Shown piece by piece: positions 1-6,219 of a DNA stretch of 8,054 bases. The first letter of the stretch is position 1. Every line of letters starts with the position of its first letter. The notes under the pieces were generated by a model. That model made no database searches and was not told the origin of the DNA. It saw only the letters and a program-made list of their open reading frames with translations. The DNA comes from G963669175 sp964648415 (GTDB taxonomy: Bacteria > Electryoneota > Electryoneia > Electryoneales > Electryoneaceae): positions 1 to 8,054 of the forward strand of contig CAZYOC010000207.1 in assembly GCA_964648415.1 (NCBI GenBank), given 5' to 3'. The position numbers and the translations under genes were made by a program.

Positions 1-50
1 CTACTCTGGTTCTAGATTGCTAACTTATTGTATTCTTGCACCTTGCCTGG

Positions 51-70
51 ATTCCCGCCTTCGCGGGAAT
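51..70. repeat. dRS3-like palindrome (ATTCCC-N8-GGGAAT)
   Basis: This is a perfect inverted repeat with arms ATTCCCGC and GCGGGAAT around a 4-nt centre, CTTC. It has the ATTCCC-N8-GGGAAT form of the dRS3 elements known from Neisseria, and similar palindromes lie between genes in many other bacteria. It is the best-preserved member of a family that recurs at 93-241, 1742-1834, 4393-4547 and 8037-8054. It would fold into a stable hairpin when transcribed. No gene is visible in positions 1-50. Confidence 0.85.
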
Positions 71-92
71 GAGAGTGGGTTTGATTCTGCGA

Positions 93-241
93 CAGCCTGC
101 TTCGCTGGGATGAGAGTGTTCCAAATATAGATTCAGCCTGCTGCGCTGGGATGAGAGTGTTCCAAGTATAGATTCAGCCTGCTGCGCTGGGATGAGAGTG
201 TTCCAAATATAGATTCAGCCTGCTGCGCGGGAATGAGAGTG
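93..241. repeat. 41-bp tandem repeat array, about 3.6 copies
   Basis: Copies start at 93, 134, 175 and 216, an exact period of 41 bp. Copies 2 and 3 differ by one base (CCAAGTAT against CCAAATAT). Copy 1 has CTTCGC where the others have CTGCGC. The fourth copy stops after 26 bp and carries GCGGGAATGAGAGTGG, which matches the right arm of the palindrome at 51-70. The array is therefore an amplified, decayed form of that palindrome plus about 20 bp of flank. There are no unique spacers, so this is not a CRISPR array. No promoter could be assigned inside it. Confidence 0.9.
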
Positions 242-270
242 GTTTCTATGGGCGACAGGTTTGAGAGCGG

Positions 271-292
271 GAACCGTGAATCTTTTCGGTTC
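271..292. promoter_or_regulatory. 6-bp dyad upstream of the metal efflux gene
   Basis: GAACCG at 271-276 and CGGTTC at 287-292 form a perfect inverted repeat with a 10-nt spacer, about 40 nt upstream of the preferred start codon. The position suits an operator or a leader hairpin for a metal-responsive gene. The sequence does not match a CueR or ArsR/SmtB operator that I recognise, and no clear -35/-10 pair was found beside it. Any role as an operator is inference. Confidence 0.25.
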
Positions 293-333
293 TGAAAGTG
301 GACTACTTAACCCATAGTTCGAGAACAGATACC

Positions 334-1647
334 ATGTGGGATACGATACAGAACATACTCATTGAGAGCTGGGCGGTGACCGGCGAGATGGCGCCGTACC
401 TGCTGTTTGGTTTTCTCGTTGCCGGAGTGTTGTCGGTATGGCTTTCCCCGGCGTGGCTCGAGAGGCACCTGGGCGGGCGTGGGTTGGGGCCGATTGTCAA
501 GGCCTCCCTGTTCGGCGTCCCCCTGCCGCTTTGCTCTTGCGGGGTGATCCCGGTGTCGGCGTCGATCCGGCGTTCCGGGGCCAGCCGCGCCTCGACCGCC
601 TCCTTCCTCTTGTCCACACCCCAGACCGGCGTGGACAGCATCCTGATTACCTACGCCATGCTGGGGCCGTTTTTCGCGGTCTTCCGACCGGTGGCGGCGC
701 TGTTCACAGGCGTCTTCGGCGGAGCGTTGATCGGGATCTTCGGCGACAAGGACTCGGAGGACAACGCGGCATCGCAGGAGTCGCCTGAAGGAGCGAGCTG
801 TGACGACGGTTGCTGCGACACGGCCCCCCCGTCGGAGAAGAAAAAGTACCCGGTGGGACGAGCGTTGAAATACGGGCTGGTGACCTTACCGGCGGACATC
901 GGCGTCACGCTGGTGGTGGGGATCGCCATCGCGGGCTTGATGAGTGCGTTGATCCCGCAGGGCGAACTTGCGCCCTGGCTGGGCAGCGGTGTTCTGGCGA
1001 TTCTGATCCTGATGGTCGCGGGCGTGCCGGTGTATGTGTGCGCTACGGCATCGGTGCCGATCGCTGCGGGGTTCATTCACATGGGCGCCACTCCCGGCGC
1101 AGCGCTGGCGTTTCTGATCGCCGGCCCGGCCACCAACGCGGCGGCGTTTACCACCATGCTGAAGGTCCTGGGACGCAAATCAGCGTTTATCTACCTGGGC
1201 GTGGTCGCGGCGGCGGCGTTCGGCCTGGGAGTCCTCCTGGACTGGCTGATGCCCATGGTGGCGACCAGCATTCCGGCGCTGGAGCAGATGGGGCACCAGC
1301 ATGAGCACATCGGCTGGTTCCAGCATGTGATGGCGGTGACGTTGCTGCTGGTGGTGGGCTATTCGCTCTGGCGCAGTCGCCGTCCGAAAAAGCAAACAGA
1401 GCTTACAACCGATGTGGAGGTAGCTATGCCTTCGAACGGAACCGTGCTGAACATGAACGTCAGCGGGATGACGTGCAGCCATTGCTCGGCGAGTGTGCAG
1501 CGCGCCCTGGCCGGCTCGAAAGGGGTGACCTCGGCGGAGGTGGATCTGCAGAAAGGCAAGGCGGTGGTCACAGGCGAAGGGATCGACCCGGAGCAACTCG
1601 CCCAGGCGATCAACGAGCTGGGGTATGAAGCGGTTATAATCAAGTGA
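334..1647 (+). CDS. SO_0444-family Cu/Zn efflux permease with C-terminal HMA domain
   Basis: This is an inner-membrane permease of the DUF318/ArsP-like superfamily, SO_0444 Cu/Zn efflux type, predicted to export heavy-metal ions. Numbering from the ATG at 334 (437 aa), hydrophobic segments fall near residues 19-38, 105-137, 189-207, 218-236, 253-275, 284-306 and 332-346. The family signature PLCSCGVIPVS is at 65-75 (C67, C69), and a second-half counterpart, VYVCATASVP, is at 233-242 (C236). The hydrophilic central loop carries C156, C160 and C161. A His-rich stretch, GHQHEH, lies at 320-325. After a polar linker (348-364), residues about 365-437 form an HMA domain with GMTCSHC (C381, C384), as in CopZ and P-type ATPase N-termini. 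The frame extends up to a GTG at 298, but neither start has a good Shine-Dalgarno. ATG 334 is preferred because the family typically begins just before the first membrane helix. The gene stands alone, with repeats on both sides. The family call is firm; the metal is not proven. Confidence 0.9.
   Translation: MWDTIQNILIESWAVTGEMAPYLLFGFLVAGVLSVWLSPAWLERHLGGRGLGPIVKASLFGVPLPLCSCGVIPVSASIRRSGASRASTASFLLSTPQTGVDSILITYAMLGPFFAVFRPVAALFTGVFGGALIGIFGDKDSEDNAASQESPEGASCDDGCCDTAPPSEKKKYPVGRALKYGLVTLPADIGVTLVVGIAIAGLMSALIPQGELAPWLGSGVLAILILMVAGVPVYVCATASVPIAAGFIHMGATPGAALAFLIAGPATNAAAFTTMLKVLGRKSAFIYLGVVAAAAFGLGVLLDWLMPMVATSIPALEQMGHQHEHIGWFQHVMAVTLLLVVGYSLWRSRRPKKQTELTTDVEVAMPSNGTVLNMNVSGMTCSHCSASVQRALAGSKGVTSAEVDLQKGKAVVTGEGIDPEQLAQAINELGYEAVIIK
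1416..1647 (+). other. Internal Shine-Dalgarno and in-frame start for a free HMA (CopZ-like) domain
   Basis: GGAGG at 1416-1420 is followed after 5 nt (TAGCT) by an in-frame ATG at 1426. This ATG lies exactly at the permease/HMA boundary. Initiation there would give a 73-aa protein with MTCSHC near residues 15-20, which is the usual size and content of a free CopZ metallochaperone. This ribosome-binding site looks better than either candidate for the full-length gene. It may be a working internal start, or a relic of a fusion between a permease gene and a downstream copZ-like gene. The sequence alone cannot separate these. Confidence 0.4.
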
Positions 1648-1741
1648 AGAAAGATTCAGTCGTTCTCGATAGTATGACTCGATGAATTTCATCCCCAACC
1701 AGTTCCGGATCTCCACCGGTTATTCGCAGGGAGTAGATTCA

Positions 1742-1834
1742 CGGCTGTGCTTCGCACACCGCGAGCTTGCTTCGCTGCGGTTCACGGGGATGAGAGTGGG
1801 CTCGATTCTGCTACAGTTTCCTTCGCGGGGATGA
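1742..1834. repeat. Degenerate intergenic repeat cluster of the GGGATGAGAGTG family
   Basis: The cluster opens with a hairpin at 1742-1761 (stem CGG(C)TGTGC / GCACACCG, loop TTC). GGGGATGAGAGTGGG at 1786-1800 and the bases to about 1816 match 65-95, on the other side of the efflux gene, with about four mismatches in 31. CCTTCGCGGGGATGACGG closes it at about 1820. No U-tract follows the hairpin, so it is not a classical terminator. The rest of the 498-nt gap between the efflux gene and purA (1648-1741 and 1835-2058) shows no convincing gene, RNA or repeat. Confidence 0.65.
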
Positions 1835-2058
1835 CGGTTTGATGAACTATCGCGCTAAACTTCCGGGAACCACTATATGTTGGACCGCGCTCCTCACCGG
1901 TTTAAGGGACTACCGGACCAACAATAACCGTTCCGTTCCAGTTCCCACGCCCTCGCCGTCGTAAACCATCCCCTGCGCCCTCACGGATGTGTCCACACTG
2001 AAACAGAAATGGACGGTAGACAGTCCGAATCCAGACAGCGAGTGCGGAGGAGGAGAGG

Positions 2059-2087
2059 GCGACAGCGGCACATGGTTTCCTTATATT
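2059..2087 (+). promoter_or_regulatory. Probable sigma-70-type promoter of purA
   Basis: GCGACA (2059-2064, 4/6 to the -35 consensus) and TATATT (2082-2087, 5/6 to the -10 consensus) are separated by exactly 17 nt. They lie about 60 nt upstream of the purA start. The tRNA-Thr promoter in this window uses the same TATATT hexamer. No PurR-like operator was recognised. This is a pattern match only. Confidence 0.4.
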
Positions 2088-2145
2088 CCAAGGTGGAAAT
2101 TTGGAGTAACACGAACCGGACGGAACACCAACGGAGGCGACGAGC

Positions 2146-3432
<1,287 letters not shown>

Positions 3433-3476
3433 GCCGACTTCCAGATAGCAATGTGAAAATGTGAAGCTGAAACGAC

Positions 3477-3506
3477 AACGGGATCGCCGATGCGATCCCG
3501 TTTTTT
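3477..3506 (+). terminator. Rho-independent terminator of purA
   Basis: AACGGGATCGC (3477-3487) and GCGATCCCGTT (3492-3502) form a perfect 11-bp stem around a CGAT loop. A run of T ends at 3506. The hairpin begins about 45 nt after the purA stop codon. It also lies just beyond the 3' end of the tRNA-Thr gene on the other strand. In that direction there is no good T-tract, so it would be at most a weak terminator for the tRNA. Confidence 0.92.
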
Positions 3507-3507
3507 G

Positions 3508-3580
3508 AGCCACCTTGCGGACTCGAACCGCAGACCTATGCATTACGAATGCATTGCTCTACCAACTGAGCTAAGGTGGC
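3508..3580 (-). tRNA. tRNA-Thr (anticodon CGU)
   Basis: The minus strand folds into a complete cloverleaf. The acceptor arms are GCCACCT and AGGTGGC with discriminator U73. The D arm is GCTC-AGTTGGTA-GAGC. The anticodon arm is ATGCA-TTCGTAA-TGCAT, with CGT at positions 34-36. The T arm is TGCGG-TTCGAGT-CCGCA. The anticodon CGU reads ACG, so this is a threonine tRNA. The 3' CCA is not encoded (CAA follows U73) and must be added by the CCA-adding enzyme. The gene converges on purA. Confidence 0.97.
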
Positions 3581-3589
3581 GCCTTTTCG

Positions 3590-3608
3590 GCTCACGGCTA
3601 CCGTGAGC
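3590..3608 (-). other. Stable hairpin in the tRNA-Thr leader
   Basis: GCTCACGG (3590-3597) and CCGTGAGC (3601-3608) are perfect 8-bp complementary arms around a 3-nt loop. The hairpin lies between the predicted tRNA promoter and the mature 5' end, with about 9 nt left before the acceptor stem. It would form a helix in the 5' leader of the tRNA precursor, close to the RNase P cleavage site. No U-tract follows on either strand. Confidence 0.5.
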
Positions 3609-3615
3609 GACACCA

Positions 3616-3644
3616 AATATACCTCGCTCCCCCAATGAATGCAA
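3616..3644 (-). promoter_or_regulatory. Promoter of tRNA-Thr
   Basis: Read on the minus strand, TTGCAT (3644-3639) and TATATT (3621-3616) are separated by exactly 17 nt. The -10 matches consensus at 5/6 and the -35 at 3/6. Transcription would start about 30 nt before the mature tRNA 5' end, a normal distance for a stable-RNA gene. Confidence 0.55.
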
Positions 3645-3767
3645 AGGGCGCTTTCCGGGGTTGGAGCAGGGGGAAGACCGGGTTCTTCACGATGAATCGC
3701 AAAGCCACACATTCAGGCTTTTCACGGGTCGGTAGCAATACGCTAAGAAGGTAGTGAACGATTCTTC

Positions 3768-3795
3768 TTGTCACGGTGAAGTTTATATGTAAGAT
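3768..3795 (+). promoter_or_regulatory. Possible promoter of the STAS-like gene
   Basis: TTGTCA (3768-3773, 5/6) and TAAGAT (3790-3795, 4/6) are 16 nt apart on the plus strand, about 155 nt upstream of the predicted start codon. It is the best pair I found in the gap of nearly 370 nt between tRNA-Thr and the gene. The long leader makes it uncertain. The remainder of the gap, 3645-3767 and 3796-3918, shows nothing else I can support. Confidence 0.25.
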
Positions 3796-3918
3796 CAAGG
3801 ATTTATTACAGTAATGCGGCTCCTCGGCGGGCTCCGTTTGAAGCCGGCAATCGACCCCAATCTTTTGTATTGTGAGCTGCGTCACGTTTTCTTGTTCCGG
3901 TTGGCGGGATACTGCAAG

Positions 3919-3930
3919 CACACACACACA
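3919..3930. repeat. (CA)6 dinucleotide run
   Basis: Six perfect CA units lie just upstream of the GGGAG ribosome-binding site (3937-3941) of the STAS-like gene. Dinucleotide runs can change length by slippage. This one is short and, with the ATG at 3950 as start, lies outside the coding sequence. Confidence 0.8.
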
Positions 3931-3949
3931 TAGCACGGGAGCCGGCGTC

Positions 3950-4375
3950 ATGGCCAAACCCAGAACCTTTGAAGTGATTTGCGAGCCCTCCGAGAATCGC
4001 CTGATGCTCTTTATTCACAGCGATTTTGCAAGGGTTGACACCAACTCCATGACCCGCCAGATTCAGCTCGCCCACAAGCGGCTCGCCAAAGGCCATACCG
4101 TGCTCACCGTGATCGGCAACCACGTCCGCCCGGTGGATACCGACAGTCAGCTCAAAGCGTTGGAACTGATGAAAGTGATCAAGATGGGGGAGCCGGGCAA
4201 GCTGGCGCGTGTCGTGCCGCCGCTGATCAATATCCAGATGAACCGCCTGGGCGCCGTGATTGGGCAGGAATCCCGCAACTTCAACAGCATTGAAGAGGCG
4301 ATCTCATATCTGGATGAGAAAGCGCCGCCATCGCTGGGGAGTGGTCCCGCACAGGACGCCGCCGCCGCAGGGTAG
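3950..4375 (+). CDS. SpoIIAA/STAS-like small cytoplasmic protein
   Basis: This 141-aa soluble protein has no signal peptide or membrane segment. Its pattern fits a SpoIIAA/STAS-like fold: strand FEVICEP (7-13), strand RLMLFIHS (17-24), an amphipathic helix about 30-47, strand TVLTVIGN (50-57), a helix about 65-79, strand LARVVPP (85-91), a helix about 92-107, and a final SIEEAISYLDEK helix (113-124). Relatives are anti-anti-sigma-like or uncharacterised STAS-like proteins. I cannot point to a conserved phosphorylatable serine, so a role in partner switching is not supported. The frame stays open upstream to 3872, but the ATG at 3950 has GGGAG 8 nt before it, and the extra upstream residues look non-coding. 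The tail after residue 125 is Ala/Gly/Pro-rich. Its last codons and the stop lie inside a duplicated 61-bp repeat, so this end may have been rewritten. No kinase or sigma-factor gene is near. The fold call is from memory. Confidence 0.7.
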   Translation: MAKPRTFEVICEPSENRLMLFIHSDFARVDTNSMTRQIQLAHKRLAKGHTVLTVIGNHVRPVDTDSQLKALELMKVIKMGEPGKLARVVPPLINIQMNRLGAVIGQESRNFNSIEEAISYLDEKAPPSLGSGPAQDAAAAG

Positions 4376-4547
4376 TGTATCGACTTATCTGGATTCCTGC
4401 TTTCGCAGGAATGACACTCGTTGGGTGTTGTGATACCGTCTGTCCCGCAGGGTAGTGTATCGACTTACCTGGATTCCTGCTTTCGCAGGAATGACACTCG
4501 TTGGGAATGCTGGTTCAGTTTGTTGCACAGGAATGACACTCGTTGGG
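4365..4547. repeat. 80-bp-period tandem duplication with palindromes, overlapping a stop codon
   Basis: Positions 4365-4425 and 4445-4505 are nearly identical (one difference in 61 bp, T4388 against C4468), with an 80-bp period. Each carries a perfect palindrome, ATTCCTGC-TTTC-GCAGGAAT (4393-4412 and 4473-4492), followed by GACACTCGTTGGG. A third, partial copy keeps only CAGGAATGACACTCGTTGGG (4528-4547). The first copy starts inside the final codons of the STAS-like gene and includes its TAG stop. The whole cluster fills the gap between two convergent genes. The hairpins could help end transcription, though no T-tract follows them. Confidence 0.9.
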
Positions 4548-4576
4548 CGTTGTAAATAGTCTGCTTCCGAAGAACC

Positions 4577-5827
4577 TTACCAGGAGAGAATCAGGACCAC
4601 GTTACCGCCGCCGAAGCTGGTGTGCCAGTTCCGGTCCAGGTTCTGCATGACTCTCAGCCGCAACTCGCCTTCCGGAATCGGCCAACGGTAATCGAAGTGG
4701 GAGAAGGTGCCGCCACGGAACATCAGACCGCCTGCAACACCAAAGCGCAGGTTCATGTCGTCCTGCACCCGTGAACCTTCCAGCACACCGTTCTGCTTGA
4801 TGTCCCGGATCAGCGCCATAACGGACGCTTCAGCGAAAGGCATGTACCCGAACATGCGGCGATAGGAGATCTGCGGAAAGACCTCGACCATCTCCCGCAC
4901 CCGGCTCTGTCGGCCGATGATCGGGTCCACGTTATGCTTGTTCTCCCAGTAGTAATCGAAGGGGAGATCGACTTCCCACAGCCAGGTGGGGAAGCGTTGG
5001 GCGTAATACAACTTCGCGCCCATCGTATTCTGTTCTCGACGCCAGATCTGGTAGGGGAAATGGTCGGCTTCATAGCGGTGGCCGTAGGATAACACGCCGC
5101 CGGTGTAGGTATACTGAGTGCGCCGTTCGACACGGAGGTTCAGATTCCGCATGTCGCCGTACCGCGCCTCCGGCCAACCTGCGTCAGGGTTATCATAGCG
5201 TTGCTCCCAGGGCGCTTCCATCGAGGCGTCGATGTAGAGCATGTAATCTTCGAGAAACGGATAGCGGACTTCTACTGCGAGACGGTGCGGCATCTTCTCA
5301 TAGCGGGCGTCTTCGTACGATTTATCGTTGTACAGCCACTGGTATGCGAAATAGTAGAGCCGGACGAACTTGAACAAACCTTTCCGGTATCCCAGCGACA
5401 TGCCGATGGTCATGTCTTCCTTGCGGTGCTTGACGCCGGAGATGAGGCCGACCGTCGGGCCGGCGTCAAAACGGTATTCAAGATCAGCGTAGGTCTGGAA
5501 GATGTGATCGATAAAATCGTCGTACCGTTTGAAACGGTAGCGCAGTTTGATCTGCGCCGACGCGTGGGCGATGATGCGGCCCTCTTCGTGGATCAGGAAT
5601 TCTTTGGAGGAGATGGAGCCCACCGTCCCCCGAAGGGCGGTGATCTCTTCGTTGCGGAGCCAGTCGGCGTTGTGAGTTGGACGGAAGAGATATGATTTAT
5701 AGGCGCTCCGGGGAGTCGTAGCCCAGATGTCGCCCTTCTCATCGACCCATTCCTGCAACGGGGTATCCTGCGCCCACGAGACAAGGGGGACGAGCAGGAG
5801 AATGAAAAGCCATCTCGTATGCCGCAT
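4577..5827 (-). CDS. Predicted outer-membrane beta-barrel protein, unknown function
   Basis: I do not recognise this 416-aa family. A clear Sec signal peptide opens the protein: MRHTR, a hydrophobic core at 6-16, and likely cleavage after SWA (residue 19). The mature part has short alternating strands rich in Tyr, Trp, Phe and Arg, for example IKLRYRF, ADLEYRF, FVRLYYFAYQWLY and LYYAQRF. It ends in VVLILSW with a terminal aromatic residue, as is usual for outer-membrane barrels. A barrel of roughly 14-18 strands is plausible. The start is the ATG at 5827, chosen because AGGGA lies 8 nt upstream and the signal peptide starts there. An in-frame extension to 5965 adds residues that do not look like a signal sequence. 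It is divergent from the PorV-like gene at 6220 and convergent with the STAS-like gene. No convincing promoter was found. A channel, transporter or assembly role cannot be distinguished. Confidence 0.8.
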   Translation of the reverse strand: MRHTRWLFILLLVPLVSWAQDTPLQEWVDEKGDIWATTPRSAYKSYLFRPTHNADWLRNEEITALRGTVGSISSKEFLIHEEGRIIAHASAQIKLRYRFKRYDDFIDHIFQTYADLEYRFDAGPTVGLISGVKHRKEDMTIGMSLGYRKGLFKFVRLYYFAYQWLYNDKSYEDARYEKMPHRLAVEVRYPFLEDYMLYIDASMEAPWEQRYDNPDAGWPEARYGDMRNLNLRVERRTQYTYTGGVLSYGHRYEADHFPYQIWRREQNTMGAKLYYAQRFPTWLWEVDLPFDYYWENKHNVDPIIGRQSRVREMVEVFPQISYRRMFGYMPFAEASVMALIRDIKQNGVLEGSRVQDDMNLRFGVAGGLMFRGGTFSHFDYRWPIPEGELRLRVMQNLDRNWHTSFGGGNVVLILSW

Positions 5828-5862
5828 CGTTCCGATCCCTTGGCCTGCCTGACCTGTGGAAC

Positions 5863-5897
5863 CAGCTCTACAAGAGCTGAGTATTCTTGTTGAATAC
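5863..5897 (-). other. Two adjacent small inverted repeats in the leader of the barrel gene
   Basis: CAGCTCT-ACA-AGAGCTG (5863-5879) and GTATTC-TTGTT-GAATAC (5881-5897) are perfect dyads lying side by side, 36-70 nt before the start codon at 5827. They could be leader hairpins or protein-binding sites for the minus-strand gene. They match no element I recognise. Confidence 0.35.
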
Positions 5898-5994
5898 AAA
5901 CGTATCTCTTCTGTCGCCTCAGAACAAGAGGGGAGTGGAGAATTTTTCAACTTCATCCCCCTCACCCCCGGCGCCCGGTTTTATAGAGCACGCC

Positions 5995-6024
5995 TTGACA
6001 TGGAAGAAAACAGGCAGCTATTTT
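5995..6024 (+). promoter_or_regulatory. Probable promoter for the PorV-like operon
   Basis: A perfect TTGACA (5995-6000) is followed after 18 nt by TATTTT (6019-6024). Transcription from here would give a leader of about 190 nt before the ATG at 6220. This is the strongest promoter match in the 392-nt divergent gap (5828-6219). Besides the features listed separately, the gap holds a C-rich stretch (about 5957-5977) and nothing else I can support. Confidence 0.45.
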
Positions 6025-6084
6025 AGTCTTGACGGTCATCATTTCACGGGAGTTTCAAACCGGATTTTGTTCTGAGGTTTGGTT

Positions 6085-6134
6085 GGGGCGTTGATAGCGG
6101 AGAAGGGCTCCGCAGCTAAAACAGGTACGTCCCC
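6085..6134 (+). promoter_or_regulatory. Possible structured 5' leader element
   Basis: GGGGCG (6085-6090) can pair with CG-U-CCCC (6128-6134, one bulged U). It encloses a perfect hairpin, GCGGAG-AAGGG-CTCCGC (6097-6113), and an unpaired A-rich strand, AGCTAAAACAGGTA. A closed outer helix, an inner hairpin and a purine-rich joining strand are what a small structured RNA would show. It matches no riboswitch class that I know. It would lie in the long leader of the PorV-like operon. Confidence 0.25.
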
Positions 6135-6219
6135 CTCGAGAAAGGATGACCGTTTCGTGTGTCTTGGAGAAGCGTTTTAAAAGGATCTTACCCCAGGGCG
6201 CACAACAACGAGGAACTCT

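Noticed and set aside
93..241. Possible CRISPR array
   Set aside because: The 41-bp period is filled by repeat sequence throughout. There are no unique spacers and no cas genes in the window.
298..333. GTG start adding 12 residues to the efflux permease
   Set aside because: It has no Shine-Dalgarno and starts only 5 nt after a dyad, and the added residues are not family-like. It cannot be fully excluded because ATG 334 also has a weak ribosome-binding site.
1742..1761. Intrinsic terminator of the efflux gene
   Set aside because: The hairpin is good but no T-tract follows on either strand, and the sequence belongs to the repeat family.
3872..3949. N-terminal extension of the STAS-like gene
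   Set aside because: The extra residues come from the (CA)6 run and leader sequence. The ATG at 3950 has a proper Shine-Dalgarno and begins a natural domain.
5828..5965. N-terminal extension of the minus-strand barrel gene
   Set aside because: It would bury the signal peptide behind 46 polar residues and run through two leader hairpins. The ATG at 5827 has AGGGA at good spacing.
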